Positions 44,573-54,950 of a stretch of 64,000 nt of DNA are shown here, piece after piece. Each line of letters begins with the position of its first letter. The stretch's first letter is position 1. A program made the position numbers and the translations under genes. The DNA comes from Bacillus sp. B1-b2 (GTDB taxonomy: Bacteria; Bacillota; Bacilli; Bacillales; Cytobacillaceae): positions 1-64,000 of the forward strand of contig NZ_WEHU01000009.1 in assembly GCF_009183415.1 (NCBI RefSeq), given 5' to 3'. The notes below the pieces were generated by a model that saw only the letters and a list, made by a program, of their open reading frames with translations, made no database searches and was not told where the DNA came from.

Positions 44573-44984
44573 ATTCCTCGTGCAGTCATAGTTTTAGTTC
44601 TAATTCACCGTTTTCAGTATTTTTTAGAGGGAGAAAGAAAGCACTTTTAGAAATATAGAAAATTGGTATGGTCGCTCTCTTCCCTTTTGGACCGAGTATC
44701 AGGGGCTGATGGCTTTGATTCGGACTCTCTTCGAAAAATTAGTAATGTCCAAAATTTTCGAGAAGCCATTGAAAAAGTGAAACTATATCTACTTGGAAAT
44801 AGTAATCCATTGAGGCTTCATTAATTTATGCTTTCTAATACCCACTATTAAGCATTTGCCTACACATATAAACACCTTTTCCATACTCACCATTTCGGAA
44901 TGGCTGTGCTCCTGTAGGAAGGAAAATTGACTTTTCTCCAATATAAAATAGCATTCTAGTTATGTAGCTTCCATTTTCAAAAGC
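44573..44984. other. Gene-free region between spoIIGA and ftsZ with a structured segment
   Basis: No gene is visible. At about 44690-44770 several inverted repeats overlap: GTCCAAAA versus TTTTGGAC (about 44687 and 44748), CTTCGAAAAATT (44729-44740) with AATTTTCGAGAAG (44753-44765), ATGGCTT (44709-44715) with AAGCCAT (44763-44769), and ATCAG-CCC-CTGAT. Some arms are shared, so alternative folds are possible. It has no long reading frame and looks like a structured RNA or a decayed palindromic repeat. Confidence 0.45.
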
Positions 44985-45020
44985 ACAAAAAAGCCTAGGA
45001 TTCACTCCTAGGCTTTTTTG
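44985..45020. terminator. Terminator after ftsZ
   Basis: AAAAGCCTAGGA and TCCTAGGCTTTT arms form a 12-bp perfect stem with a five-base loop. T-runs lie on both sides, so it can act in either direction. It ends the ftsA-ftsZ transcript. Confidence 0.9.
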
Positions 45021-45046
45021 TGTTTATTTTATTAAACTAATAGCTA

Positions 45047-46213
45047 TTATCTTCTACGATTTCGATTTCTTAAGAAAGTAGGAATATCTAATGTATCCTC
45101 ACTTTGTTGTTGTGTGTTTGTATTTCTTACTGGTTCTTTTGGAGGATGTGTTTCCTCTCTTTTTGCTTCTCTTGTTACAGAAGAAGTTGAATTTGTTGTA
45201 TTATTCGCATTCGGCTTCATTGCTCCAAAAGTTGGTCTACCAGCTTGTGGCTGTGATAGGTCTTGATTAAAGCCTGTTGCAATAACTGTTACAACAATTT
45301 CATCTTTTAAATTATCGTTAATAACAGAACCAAAAATCATATTTACATCTTGGTCAGAAGCTGATGCAACAATGTCCGCTGCCTCTTGTACTTCATAAAG
45401 ACTAAGATTAGTTCCTCCTGTGATATTCATCAGTACTCCTTGTGCTCCGTCAATGGAAGTTTCAAGAAGAGGAGAAGAAATGGCTTTTTTCGCTGCTTCT
45501 GCTGCGCGGTTTTCTCCAGATGCTACACCAATACCCATTAGTGCTGATCCTTTGTTTACCATAATTGTTTTTACATCAGCGAAATCTAGATTGATTAATC
45601 CAGGTGTCGCAATTAAATCAGAGATACCCTGTACCCCTTGACGTAATACATTATCTGCTTCTCTAAATGCTTCAAGCATTGGCGTAGATTTATCTACAAT
45701 TTCCAATAAGCGATCATTTGGGATAACAATTAATGTATCTACTGCATCTTTTAATGCTGTAATCCCACTAGCTGCATGAGTTGAACGTTTTCTTCCTTCA
45801 AAGGAGAATGGTCTAGTAACTACCCCAACTGTTAATGCACCTAAATCATGTGCAATTTGAGCGATAACTGGAGCTGCTCCTGTACCTGTTCCACCACCCA
45901 TACCAGCAGTTACAAATACCATATCAGCACCTCTAAGTGCTTCTTCAATTTGCTCTTTACTTTCTTCAGCAGCTTTTTTTCCAACTTCAGGATTAGCTCC
46001 AGCTCCTAATCCTCTAGTTAATTTACCACCGATTTGCATTTTAATTTCAGCTTTCGATAGATTTAATGCTTGTGCATCTGTATTAACAGCAATAAATTCT
46101 ACCCCTTGTACACCGTGTTCTATCATACGGTTAACAGCGTTATTACCACCGCCACCTACACCAATAACTTTAATTACAGCAAGTGAATCTATATTTGTAT
46201 CAAATTCCAACAT
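45047..46213 (-). CDS. ftsZ: Cell division protein FtsZ
   Basis: A 388-residue tubulin-like GTPase that builds the division ring. The GTP signature [14 protein letters not shown] is near residue 104, and [14 protein letters not shown] lies at the N-terminus. The T7 loop [11 protein letters not shown] is near 208. A variable linker follows and the C-terminal peptide [13 protein letters not shown] binds FtsA, SepF and ZapA-type partners. GGAGG lies seven bases before the ATG. It is 149 bases behind ftsA and followed by a strong terminator. Confidence 0.98.
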   Translation of the reverse strand: MLEFDTNIDSLAVIKVIGVGGGGNNAVNRMIEHGVQGVEFIAVNTDAQALNLSKAEIKMQIGGKLTRGLGAGANPEVGKKAAEESKEQIEEALRGADMVFVTAGMGGGTGTGAAPVIAQIAHDLGALTVGVVTRPFSFEGRKRSTHAASGITALKDAVDTLIVIPNDRLLEIVDKSTPMLEAFREADNVLRQGVQGISDLIATPGLINLDFADVKTIMVNKGSALMGIGVASGENRAAEAAKKAISSPLLETSIDGAQGVLMNITGGTNLSLYEVQEAADIVASASDQDVNMIFGSVINDNLKDEIVVTVIATGFNQDLSQPQAGRPTFGAMKPNANNTTNSTSSVTREAKREETHPPKEPVRNTNTQQQSEDTLDIPTFLRNRNRRR

Positions 46214-46362
46214 GACAAATCCTCCTAATCGTCGATATTAAGCAGTATCGAACTGTCCGCGTCTAAAAGATCTCTTTGGTGATATGGAGTAACATACCAA
46301 TCATACAAATTAATAGCTTGTCCATTTTCTATTTTGTTTCTTAAAATACACATTATCCTTGT

Positions 46363-47649
46363 TTAGTCAAAGAAATATCCCATAAATTTCTTAAATTTAG
46401 ATGGTCCCTTTTCAGCTTGTGCTCTTTCCTGTGATGGATTAGGAACAAGTTGTTTTTGAGCTTTCTTTTCTCTTTGCTCAGCAGGAACAGAAACTGGCTG
46501 GTGTATATTACCACCTTGAAGCTTACTATTTTTATAGGAGAACTTTATTAAACTAACAGCTGTAGTATATTGTGGTTCTCTTACCCCTATATAGTCTGGT
46601 ATAGCCATTCTAATACGACTTTGGAAAATATCTTCCGCAAGCTCTAGAATACCTTTAGTACTTGCTACCCCTCCAGTTAAAACAAATCCTCCTGGAAGAT
46701 CATATACTCCTAATCTTGCAAGTTCATGACCAACAAGTTCAAAAATTTCCTCTAATCTTGCTTCTATAATATCAGAAATTTCTAGTTGATTAAACTGCTG
46801 ATGTTGATCACTTCCTATAATAGGAACACTAAAAACCTCTTCCTCAGAAGCATGATCATAAAAAGCATAGCCATACTTTATCTTAATCTTCTCTGCATCC
46901 TCAGTCGTAGTACGAAGACCAATAGAAATGTCTTTCGTTATGTGATCTCCTCCAACTGGTATGACACTTGTTCCCTTTAAATGGCCATTTTCAAAGACTG
47001 CAATAGTAGTTGATCCTCCACCAATATCAATTAAGGCAACTCCAAGGTTTTTTTCATCTTTTGATAGTGCAAAGGAGCCTGAAGCAAGAGGCTGTAAAGT
47101 AATATCTTGAATTTCTAATCCAGCTCTCTCTACACATCTTAAGGTGTTATGTAAGATTGTCTTACTTCCAGTAATGATAGTACCTTCCATTTCTAAACGA
47201 ACACCAATCATTCCTCTTGGATCAGTAATTTCATCTAATCCATCAACAATAAATTGTTTAGGAATGATATCAATAATTTCTTTTTCTGGCGGGATGGATA
47301 TCACTTGCGCAGCATCTTTTACCCTTAATACATCATCAATTGTAATTTCACGATTCTCACTTGAGACTGCAACTACTCCATGAGAGTTTTGCAGGCTCAC
47401 ATGATTTCCCGATACGCCAACAATTACTTGCTTAATCTCCATACCAACCATTCTTTCCGCTTGTTCAATTGCTTGTCGGATAGAATGAACGGTTTCATCT
47501 ATATCCACAATAGAACCTTTCTTTAAACCTTCTGATGGGACGATGCCTACACCAATTATATTTAAAGAGTCCTTAATCATTTCACCAATGATTACCTTTA
47601 TGCTGGATGTACCGATGTCAAGACTTACATATAATTCATTGCTGTTCAT
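46363..47649 (-). CDS. ftsA: Cell division protein FtsA
   Basis: A 428-residue actin-like protein that tethers FtsZ to the membrane and recruits later division proteins. Nucleotide-binding motifs are VSLDIGTSSIKVIIG at the N-terminus, ALIDIGGGSTTIAVF near 205 and VLTGGVASTKGI near 330. The C-terminal amphipathic membrane helix is KFKKFMGYFFD. GGAGGTG precedes the ATG by eight bases. The 339-base region upstream should contain its promoters. Confidence 0.97.
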   Translation of the reverse strand: MNSNELYVSLDIGTSSIKVIIGEMIKDSLNIIGVGIVPSEGLKKGSIVDIDETVHSIRQAIEQAERMVGMEIKQVIVGVSGNHVSLQNSHGVVAVSSENREITIDDVLRVKDAAQVISIPPEKEIIDIIPKQFIVDGLDEITDPRGMIGVRLEMEGTIITGSKTILHNTLRCVERAGLEIQDITLQPLASGSFALSKDEKNLGVALIDIGGGSTTIAVFENGHLKGTSVIPVGGDHITKDISIGLRTTTEDAEKIKIKYGYAFYDHASEEEVFSVPIIGSDQHQQFNQLEISDIIEARLEEIFELVGHELARLGVYDLPGGFVLTGGVASTKGILELAEDIFQSRIRMAIPDYIGVREPQYTTAVSLIKFSYKNSKLQGGNIHQPVSVPAEQREKKAQKQLVPNPSQERAQAEKGPSKFKKFMGYFFD

Positions 47650-47988
47650 TCTCGGGCACCTCCTTTTGCATTTTAAATATAGTGAACAACAAGTATTGTC
47701 AAAGTCGACAAATAAATCATCAATTTTAGAAAGAATTATTGTCTAATTTCCCTAGCTACATAACTTTATACTTTTAAGAAGTTATAGATGCAATTTCTCT
47801 TATATTAAAAGAAGCAACACCATATTTTCACTAAGTTTTTACTATGTGTCAATAGATTTTTAAAGATTTACAGAATAAACAGGACTATTTACTTAATACT
47901 TTATTCATCCATGTTATTTCTATTAAAAACTTAAATTTATTAATAGTTAAACTATTCGCCAAAACTAATATATTCCCTTTTTTATATG
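47650..47988. other. Upstream region of ftsA
   Basis: A 339-base AT-rich gap expected to hold the ftsAZ promoters. Two TTGACA hexamers face ftsA on the minus strand (about 47980-47985, overlapping the sbp stop, and about 47855), but neither has a good -10 at 16-18 bases. AAGGGAATA and CGAAT near 47930-47970 resemble a sigma-H promoter, but the spacing is about two bases short. No gene is seen. Confidence 0.4.
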
Positions 47989-48354
47989 TCAATTTTTTTC
48001 AACTTTTTCGGAATCATTTTTATTTGTTTTAGTAAGAAGAATTCTTCTTATTAGTGATATATTTTGAAATAATCTAACACCAAAAGCAAAAATGGCAGCT
48101 AAATATAAGTCTACACCAAGATGAACACCGAGAAAAGCTAAACTTGCCGCTAATGCAATATTAAAGAAAAATCCTGACACAAAGACTTTTTCATCAAAAA
48201 TATTTTGCAAATAGGCCCGAATGCCTCCAAAAAGGGTATCAAGGGCAGCCAATACTGCAATGGATAAGTAATTCGCATATTCTTCGGGAATTTTTATATC
48301 TGTTAATAACCCTAATATAATTCCTACTATTAATCCGAATACAGGCAGCCACAT
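47989..48354 (-). CDS. sbp: Small basic protein Sbp (DUF1290 membrane protein)
   Basis: A 121-residue membrane protein with about three helices. It starts MWLPVFGLIVGIILGLLTD and contains AALDTLFGGIRAYLQNIFDEKVFVSGFFFN, the DUF1290 core. It always lies between the DUF881 genes and ftsA in Bacillus; its action is not known. The C-terminus is lysine-rich. Confidence 0.92.
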   Translation of the reverse strand: MWLPVFGLIVGIILGLLTDIKIPEEYANYLSIAVLAALDTLFGGIRAYLQNIFDEKVFVSGFFFNIALAASLAFLGVHLGVDLYLAAIFAFGVRLFQNISLIRRILLTKTNKNDSEKVEKN

Positions 48355-48356
48355 AT

Positions 48357-49094
48357 TTATAAACCGCCTCCTTCTTCCCCATTAACTGGACTTAGATATT
48401 TTGTGTTAATAGTATTAGTAAATCGTGGAATCGTTGTATTTTCATTTGGTTCATGTACAATCAACCGAAGATTTGAAAGAAAGAACTCATCTGCAGATTT
48501 AGAAACCTTCATATGGTTGTATAATTTCTCAGCACTATCTTTATCTTTTGCTAATACCTTTACTTCTAAAGGAAGTTCATTTATAGCGATGCCATCCATT
48601 TTTAATACATTGTTTATTTCTCTAATAACAGATGTATTAATATACCTATTATTATTAACCGCTACTTCCTTTGCACCATATAAGTAAAGCTCATTCATTA
48701 GCCTTTGTAATAATTCTGCCGTAACATAGCCTATTTGCTCTCCTAAAAGAATCTCTTCATTTACTGGTTCAATAGAAAGAACTAATCCTTCTCCAGTTTC
48801 CTCCGTTAATCCAGCTTCTACTTTTAATTCGTTTAATGTCTCTTGAAGGATACTTTCTTTGCTATCTTCTGTTTTACTTTCATACTCATTTAATTTTGTA
48901 TTATTCGCACGAATTTCGCTTAATAACTGTAGCTCTATTTCTTTCTCATGTAAAAGATCTTGTCTTAATTCCCAAGTATCTCTTGTATCTCTTTCTATTG
49001 GTTCTTTTAAAGTCTGAAACTGGATTGCAATCATAAACCCAATAATTAATGTGATCCCAGACATAACAAGAAAATTTGTCTTCACACTCACCAT
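48357..49094 (-). CDS. ylxX: DUF881 protein YlxX
   Basis: A 245-residue protein with one N-terminal transmembrane helix (about 8-25), a coiled coil (about 40-90) and an extracellular DUF881 domain (about 95-225) containing ELYLYGAKEVAVNNNRYINTSVI. It belongs to the pair of DUF881 proteins of the division cluster, whose function is unknown. It is followed two bases later by sbp. GGAG lies six bases before the ATG. Confidence 0.9.
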   Translation of the reverse strand: MVSVKTNFLVMSGITLIIGFMIAIQFQTLKEPIERDTRDTWELRQDLLHEKEIELQLLSEIRANNTKLNEYESKTEDSKESILQETLNELKVEAGLTEETGEGLVLSIEPVNEEILLGEQIGYVTAELLQRLMNELYLYGAKEVAVNNNRYINTSVIREINNVLKMDGIAINELPLEVKVLAKDKDSAEKLYNHMKVSKSADEFFLSNLRLIVHEPNENTTIPRFTNTINTKYLSPVNGEEGGGL

Positions 49095-49106
49095 TCTTTC
49101 TCCTAT

Positions 49107-49811
49107 TTACTTGCTAGCAATGATTGGTTCCATTTCAATAGCTTGTTTTCTTTCCAATGTGAACTTTACATTCTCATTTACAAGTGCATCCTTCACGCCA
49201 CCTGTTATATTAATGGCTCCTTCTAATACTTTGCTATCGCCAATGGCAGATATGATAAAGGGAGCTGGGTGCTGAGTTCCATCTACTTCGATAACTGGGC
49301 CATTACAAAGGATATAGGAATTATGTGAGAGCCGCTGACCATTAATACTAATTGCCTCGGCACCTGATATATATAATTCGTTAATCACACTAAATACATG
49401 ATGCTCGTGAACCAAATAATTATTCACATTATCTTCTTCTGGTTGATAATCTCCATCTTCTAAAGTAATTTGCACACCTTCACCTTTTACTGCGACTTTA
49501 CCTAGATGCAATCTATATTTCTCTGCTTCTTCGGCCATGTTGGAATAGGTACTTTTTTCACTAGAAAGTTGTTTTTCAATTTCCACTATTTTCTTTTGAG
49601 TCTTTATTAATTCTTTATTCAATGTGTTATTTTTTTCTTCTTGTTCAATTAATTCATCACGTATAGCCAGGTCTTTTTCAAATTGACTATCATCTAATAT
49701 AGGTTGTTTCTGCTCCTTATTAGTGATTTGGAAAGAAAAAGCTATCATAAATCCAAGTACGAGAAAAACGAAAGAAAATATCACATTTCTTCTTCTCTTA
49801 CTATTCTTCAC
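49107..49811 (-). CDS. ylxW: DUF881 protein YlxW
   Basis: A 234-residue relative of YlxX: a basic N-terminus, one transmembrane helix, a coiled coil (about 60-100) and a DUF881 domain with ELYISGAEAISINGQRLSHNSYILCNGPVI. The start is GTG at 49811, nine bases after GGAG, and overlaps the divIB stop by 11 bases. A longer frame to 49871 reads through divIB and is unlikely. The two DUF881 genes are probably an old duplication. Confidence 0.88.
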   Translation of the reverse strand: MKNSKRRRNVIFSFVFLVLGFMIAFSFQITNKEQKQPILDDSQFEKDLAIRDELIEQEEKNNTLNKELIKTQKKIVEIEKQLSSEKSTYSNMAEEAEKYRLHLGKVAVKGEGVQITLEDGDYQPEEDNVNNYLVHEHHVFSVINELYISGAEAISINGQRLSHNSYILCNGPVIEVDGTQHPAPFIISAIGDSKVLEGAINITGGVKDALVNENVKFTLERKQAIEMEPIIASK

Positions 49812-50595
49812 TATTTTCTTCTCCTTCTCCCTGTTCCTCTTCCGTATCAAACGCTTTAAAATAGGAGCCAACCTCTAAATCGATAACCCCTTTTTTATCG
49901 GTATTCAATTGAGCTAAAATAGAAGGATAGTGTTCCATTTTTTCTGCAAAAGAGGAAAGAGTTGCTAACACCTGATTTCCATCATTCATATAGACTGTTA
50001 TATGGTTGGAGTCTGTATCTTTGGGCGTATAACTTACTTCAGAAATAGCATTATAAACTACGTTTGGCAGTTTATTAAGTTCTTCACTAAGCCTTGCAAT
50101 TTTTTTCGCATGTTTCTTTGTCATATTCTTAATAATAGGAGCATCAGTAGGAATTTTAGAAGCAACTTTTCCATACAGTGCTTCGCCATTTTCCATAACA
50201 GGAATATATTGATTACCATCTAATAAATAGGCGACCTTTTTATTCTCCTGAATGGTTATTTGTAGATTATTAGGGAATTTTATTGATATATCTACTGATT
50301 GAATGCCACCATCTTCTTTTAAATCTGATGATACTTTATCACGATTAATGGACCAGATATTTACCCCTTCTTTTAATCCACTGATCTTTTCTATATCTTC
50401 CGTTGAATACATTTGATTTCCTTTAATAATAATGCTCTTTGCATGACTCAAAGGTGATTGAAAGTAAATAACACAAATGATGATCAGGAAGAATAATAGG
50501 AGTAAGAAAATAAGTCGCCTATTTGCCTTTTTACGACGTTGTTCTTTTAATTTAGGTATACGATCTTCTAAAGATACAACCTTCCCTTTTGCCAA
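49801..50595 (-). CDS. divIB: Cell division protein DivIB (FtsQ)
   Basis: A 264-residue bitopic division protein. It has a basic cytoplasmic tail (about 1-27), a transmembrane helix (about 28-47) and a POTRA domain (SPLSHAKSIIIKGNQMYSTEDI). The FtsQ domain that follows contains the VAYLLDGNQYIPVMENGEAL segment. The C-terminal tail is acidic. It stabilises the FtsL-DivIC complex. The start is TTG after GAGGTG. In B. subtilis murB lies between murG and divIB; here it is absent. Confidence 0.93.
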   Translation of the reverse strand: MAKGKVVSLEDRIPKLKEQRRKKANRRLIFLLLLFFLIIICVIYFQSPLSHAKSIIIKGNQMYSTEDIEKISGLKEGVNIWSINRDKVSSDLKEDGGIQSVDISIKFPNNLQITIQENKKVAYLLDGNQYIPVMENGEALYGKVASKIPTDAPIIKNMTKKHAKKIARLSEELNKLPNVVYNAISEVSYTPKDTDSNHITVYMNDGNQVLATLSSFAEKMEHYPSILAQLNTDKKGVIDLEVGSYFKAFDTEEEQGEGEENSEE

Positions 50596-50726
50596 GAAAT
50601 CACCTCATATTTCTATGTAATCTAAAGGTCTATGCTCCCCTAAGAGATTACTTCCGATACTATTGCACAGAAACAAGTCTACCATTTTAATCGCAAAGTG
50701 AAAACTTGAAAATAGAATTTATCTTC

Positions 50727-51836
50727 CTATTTCTGTTGCTTTCGCTTATTAACAACTTCTTTCATAACATCATACAAACGGATAGCTGCATCTGGCATAC
50801 CTAATTTTTTAGAGGCTGCTTTCATATTATGTAATACTTCCTTCTGTAACATAATAGTATCTATTTCTTCAACTAGCTTGGTTCCATCTAGCTCCTTTTC
50901 AAGAAGCATTTTGGCAGCTCCATTAGTTGTTAAGGATTGAGCATTTTTTTCTTGGTGATTGTTTGTAACATATGGACTTGGAATTAAGATACTTGGAATG
51001 CCGAGTGAAGTAAGCTCACTTAATGTAGTTGCTCCTGCTCTTGCTACAGTTAAATCCATATTTGTCAATACTTCAGGCATGTTATGTACGAATGGCTTAA
51101 TTATTACATTACTCGGATTTCCAACTAACGCAACTTCCTTTTTCACTGACTCATAGTGGGCTTCTCCCGTAACATATAATACCTGATAAGGCTTTTTACC
51201 AAGAGAAGGCAATGCTGCTATAACCGCATCATTTATAGGTCTAGCTCCTCTACTTCCTCCTACTATGAGAACACAAGGATCCTTTAATTTTAATCCAACT
51301 GATAGTCGTCCCTTAATACCATCTTGATTTAACACTTCAGACGCTCTAGGGTTACCTGTTAAGACCACTTTTTCTTTCGGAAAAAACGATGCTGCTTCCT
51401 CAAAGCATGTTGCAACCTTATCCACATATTTACTTAAAAATTTATTGGTAAGGCCTGGAACACTATTTTGTTCATGTATGATGGTTGGAATCCCCATTTT
51501 ACTAGCTGCGTAAACGACAGGGCCACAAACATATCCCCCTGTTCCTATTACTACATCTGCCTTAAACTCTCTTAATATAGCTTTACTTTTAGAAACACCC
51601 GAAATAAATCTCCAGACTGTTTTCAAGTTTTCCGGGGAAATTTTCCGCTTAAAACCCGTTATATGTACCGTTTTAAAAGGGATTTCTTCTCTTTTTACAA
51701 GTGTGCTTTCTAGTCCTTGTTCTGTTCCTATATAAAGAAACTCTGCCTCTTTTACTTGTTTCTTAATTTCTCTAATAAGGGCTAACGCAGGATATATATG
51801 ACCACCCGTTCCTCCACCGCTTACTACAATTCTCAT
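50727..51836 (-). CDS. murG: UDP-GlcNAc transferase MurG
   Basis: A 369-residue GT28 enzyme that adds GlcNAc to lipid I, giving lipid II on the cytoplasmic face of the membrane. The N-terminal glycine loop [14 protein letters not shown] is at residues 7-20, [12 protein letters not shown] is mid-N domain, and the UDP-GlcNAc site includes [10 protein letters not shown] and [10 protein letters not shown]. It is separated from spoVE by 306 bases with a terminator, so it should have its own promoter. Confidence 0.96.
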   Translation of the reverse strand: MRIVVSGGGTGGHIYPALALIREIKKQVKEAEFLYIGTEQGLESTLVKREEIPFKTVHITGFKRKISPENLKTVWRFISGVSKSKAILREFKADVVIGTGGYVCGPVVYAASKMGIPTIIHEQNSVPGLTNKFLSKYVDKVATCFEEAASFFPKEKVVLTGNPRASEVLNQDGIKGRLSVGLKLKDPCVLIVGGSRGARPINDAVIAALPSLGKKPYQVLYVTGEAHYESVKKEVALVGNPSNVIIKPFVHNMPEVLTNMDLTVARAGATTLSELTSLGIPSILIPSPYVTNNHQEKNAQSLTTNGAAKMLLEKELDGTKLVEEIDTIMLQKEVLHNMKAASKKLGMPDAAIRLYDVMKEVVNKRKQQK

Positions 51837-52112
51837 GCCTTCACTTCTCTCCTACTGCTTTAAATTTATTGTATTCCTATTATATCTTGAATTGGTAAAA
51901 AACAGAAATAATCTAATGCATTTGTAAAAAATTTTTATCCCAACTATTGAGATACCTTATTCTACATTATTTTAAACCTCTTTTAGCTCTTTCTTTAAAT
52001 TGAAAAAGAACTGTAAACTCTTTGGTGACTTGTATATTTAAAATGCAATAATTGCAAAGTGATTTTTATAAATGTGAAAATAGATAATATTCTAGAGAAT
52101 AATATTTTTTTC
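51837..52112. other. Upstream region of murG
   Basis: AT-rich gap. TATAAT at 51884-51879 (minus strand) sits 43-48 bases ahead of murG but lacks a good -35. No gene or other structure is recognised up to the spoVE terminator. Confidence 0.35.
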
Positions 52113-52141
52113 AAAAAAAAAGAAAAAGCATATGTGCTTTT
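52113..52141 (-). terminator. Terminator after spoVE
   Basis: AAAAGCA and TGCTTTT arms with a four-base loop are followed by a T-rich tract (T5, C, T9) on the minus strand, directly behind the spoVE stop. Confidence 0.7.
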
Positions 52142-52142
52142 C

Positions 52143-53243
52143 CTAATATCTTGAATATCTACTAACATTAAGGAGTATTCCTATGGCTATTAGCATGAGG
52201 GTTAGCGAGGATCCTCCGTAACTAAGAAACGGAAGAGTAATTCCTGTTACTGGCATTAACCCTGATACTACACCGATATTAATCATTACTTGAATAGCAA
52301 CCATTGAAATGATTCCTACTGCAAGAAAACTTCCAAAAAGGTCTTGTGCGCCTAGTGCAATTCGAATACCTCTCCATAATAATAAAGAAAATAATAAGAG
52401 AATAAGTGATCCACCAATAAAGCCTAATTCTTCTGATAGGATAGCAAAAATGAAATCTGTTTGTGGTTCGGGAAGATAGAAGAACTTCTGTCTACTCTCG
52501 CCTAACCCTAAGCCGAACAGCCCTCCTGGTCCAATAGCATAGAGAGATTGGATAATCTGAAAGCCACTTCCTAAAGGATCAGACCATGGATCTAAGAAGG
52601 AAGTAATCCTTTTAATCCGGTATGGAGCTGATGCAACAAGTCCAACAAATCCTGCTACTCCAATTAAACCTAAAATAACAAAATGCTTAATTCGTGCGCC
52701 GGAAATAAAAATCATGACAATACTCGTCCCCACCATAACTGTACCAGTTCCTAAATCTGGTTGAAGCATAATCATACCAAAAGCTAGAAAAACAAGCCCC
52801 AGTGATGGAAACAATCCTTTTTTTACTGTGATAATATGTTTCTGGTTCTCTGAAAGAAATTTGGCTAAAAAGATAATCATCGCTATTTTCATAAATTCAG
52901 AAGGTTGAATAGAAAAGGCTCCTACACCTATCCAGCTTTGAGAACCATTACGTACTAACCCTACACCAGGAATTAACACAATTACTAACAAAGCAAAACA
53001 AACAAGAATAATAGGCTTAGCCCAAGTACGCCAAATCCAGTAATCAAGATTCATGATGAATATCATGGCAGCTATTCCAACACCCGCAAACAGCATTTGC
53101 CTCTTCGCGAAATAAAAAGAATCCCCTAAGTTTCTCTCAGCCATTACAGCACTAGCACTATATACCATAATTAGACCGATAGCCAAAAGCGTAAAAGTAA
53201 TAATCATTAAGATGATATCTGGACTAGTTTTTTTTGATGCCAT
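52143..53243 (-). CDS. spoVE: SEDS peptidoglycan glycosyltransferase SpoVE (FtsW/RodA family)
   Basis: A 366-residue polytopic membrane protein with about ten helices. SEDS proteins polymerise lipid II together with a class B PBP. Signatures are LQPDLGTGTVMVGTS near the middle and MPVTGITLPFLSYGGSSL near the C-terminus. The start at 53243 follows GAGGTG by six bases; seven extra residues upstream are unlikely. By position, between murD and murG, it is SpoVE, the likely partner of SpoVD in spore cortex synthesis. A housekeeping FtsW role cannot be excluded from sequence. Confidence 0.88.
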   Translation of the reverse strand: MASKKTSPDIILMIITFTLLAIGLIMVYSASAVMAERNLGDSFYFAKRQMLFAGVGIAAMIFIMNLDYWIWRTWAKPIILVCFALLVIVLIPGVGLVRNGSQSWIGVGAFSIQPSEFMKIAMIIFLAKFLSENQKHIITVKKGLFPSLGLVFLAFGMIMLQPDLGTGTVMVGTSIVMIFISGARIKHFVILGLIGVAGFVGLVASAPYRIKRITSFLDPWSDPLGSGFQIIQSLYAIGPGGLFGLGLGESRQKFFYLPEPQTDFIFAILSEELGFIGGSLILLLFSLLLWRGIRIALGAQDLFGSFLAVGIISMVAIQVMINIGVVSGLMPVTGITLPFLSYGGSSLTLMLIAIGILLNVSRYSRY

Positions 53244-53323
53244 TGTTAACACCTCAAAATGCAAGATTAGGGCTTGCGAAGAAAAAAGCGGAAATGCTAC
53301 TATAACGTTTCATCTATATAATG

Positions 53324-53369
53324 GTGTCTGCTATCAATAACTTAAATACCAGATATTGATAGCAGACAC
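53324..53369. repeat. Perfect 16-bp inverted repeat between murD and spoVE
   Basis: GTGTCTGCTATCAATA at 53324-53339 and its exact complement at 53354-53369 are separated by 14 bases. No T-run follows on either strand, so it is not an ordinary terminator. It sits in a 354-base gene-free gap (53244-53597) where nothing else was recognised. In B. subtilis spoVE has its own mother-cell promoter in the corresponding region. Confidence 0.85.
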
Positions 53370-53597
53370 TTCATGATATATTTAAACGATTCCGTTACAT
53401 GTAGCCATGAAATAAGCAGAAGTCACTTTAACATGACTTTATGAAGAATTTGAAACGGTACATTTTCTTTTCCATGCTGTTTTGGTAAAATACACTGATT
53501 TTACCATTCTATGTATAATGCAACATTACTCTATTCTCTTTCCACTAAACAACTAACACTTGGTAACAATTGTAGAAATCAACTTCGAGACAAGCCC

Positions 53598-54950
53598 TTA
53601 TTTAAGCATATGCACTGCATGAATAAAAATGTCTCCTCTGACTTCAAAAGTTTTATATTGATCCCAGCTTGCACATGCTGGAGATAGAAGAATAACATCT
53701 CCTTCTTCTGAAAGGTCATAAGCAACAGGCACTGCTTTGTCCACATTATCGACACGTTGAATTGTTTTTATTCCAGCAAGCTCTGCAATCTTCTCTAATT
53801 TAGGAGCAGTTTGTCCAAATGTAATCATTGCCTTTACATTTTTTAAAGATGGAATCAGCTCATCGAATTCGTTCCCTCGATCTAGTCCACCAGCAAGTAG
53901 AATAGTAGGAGCGTCAAAAGCTGCTAAGGCGTTTTCAGTTGCTAAAATGTTGGTTGCTTTAGAATCATTATAGAATCTACGTCCATTCACTTCTGCAATG
54001 TATTGAAGACGATGTTTCACCCCTGTAAAGGTATTTAACACTTTAAAAATACTTTCATTGGATACACCAGTTAATTTAGCAGCAGCAATAGAAGATAGAA
54101 TGTTCTCCAAGTTATGGTTACCAGGAAGCACAATATCTTTTACATAAATGATTTTCTCATCATGAAAATAAATACATCCATCTTTCACATAAGCACCAAA
54201 TTCTAGAACCCGTTTTGTGGAAAACGGAATAATTGTTGCATTACTTCTATTAGCAATTTCCATGACTACCTCTTGTTCTATATTTACAATAAGATAATCA
54301 TTTGCATCTTGATTCTGTGTGATATTCCCTTTCGCGCTAGCATACTCTTCTCTTGTTCCATGATAATCTAAATGAGCATCATAGATATTTGTGATAATCG
54401 CAATTTTTGGTTTAAATTGATCAATCCCCATTAACTGGAAAGATGATAACTCAATCACAATCTGATTATCTTCTTTTGCCTCCTGCGCAACATTAGAAGC
54501 AACTGTACCAATGTTACCTGCGATTAAAGGCTTTTTCTTATCTATATCTAGCATATCAAACAAAAGTGTTGTAGTAGTTGTTTTTCCATTCGAACCTGTA
54601 ATAGCTAAAAACGGCGCATCTGATACAAGATAAGCAAGCTCTACTTCTGTAATAATAGGAATTTGCTTTTCTACCGCTCTTTTAATCATTGGGTTATGAT
54701 AAGGAATCCCTGGGTTTTTAACTATTAACTGAAAACCTTCATCCAATAATTCAATTGGATGACTTCCACATATAACCGTTATGCCTTGCTCTAATAACCC
54801 TTGTGCTTCTGGATTTTCGTGTAATGGCTTGCTGTCATTTACTGTTACAAACGCTCCTAGTTTATGAAGCAATTGAGCAGCTCCTACTCCACTTTTCGCC
54901 AATCCTAACACAAGGACTTTTTTATGATGAAAATTCTTTATTTCTTTCAT
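53598..54950 (-). CDS. murD: UDP-N-acetylmuramoyl-L-alanine:D-glutamate ligase
   Basis: A 450-residue Mur ligase that adds D-glutamate to UDP-MurNAc-L-Ala. The P-loop [16 protein letters not shown] is near residue 115, and [16 protein letters not shown] and [22 protein letters not shown] are further ligase motifs. The start at 54950 overlaps the mraY stop by one base, with GAGGTG eight bases ahead. It has three ordered domains of normal length. Confidence 0.96.
   Translation of the reverse strand: MKEIKNFHHKKVLVLGLAKSGVGAAQLLHKLGAFVTVNDSKPLHENPEAQGLLEQGITVICGSHPIELLDEGFQLIVKNPGIPYHNPMIKRAVEKQIPIITEVELAYLVSDAPFLAITGSNGKTTTTTLLFDMLDIDKKKPLIAGNIGTVASNVAQEAKEDNQIVIELSSFQLMGIDQFKPKIAIITNIYDAHLDYHGTREEYASAKGNITQNQDANDYLIVNIEQEVVMEIANRSNATIIPFSTKRVLEFGAYVKDGCIYFHDEKIIYVKDIVLPGNHNLENILSSIAAAKLTGVSNESIFKVLNTFTGVKHRLQYIAEVNGRRFYNDSKATNILATENALAAFDAPTILLAGGLDRGNEFDELIPSLKNVKAMITFGQTAPKLEKIAELAGIKTIQRVDNVDKAVPVAYDLSEEGDVILLSPACASWDQYKTFEVRGDIFIHAVHMLK

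Noticed and set aside
47925-47975. Sigma-H promoter before ftsA
   Set aside because: AAGGGAATA and CGAAT are present, but the spacing is about two bases short of the usual distance and the -35 has a mismatch. Not firm enough to call.
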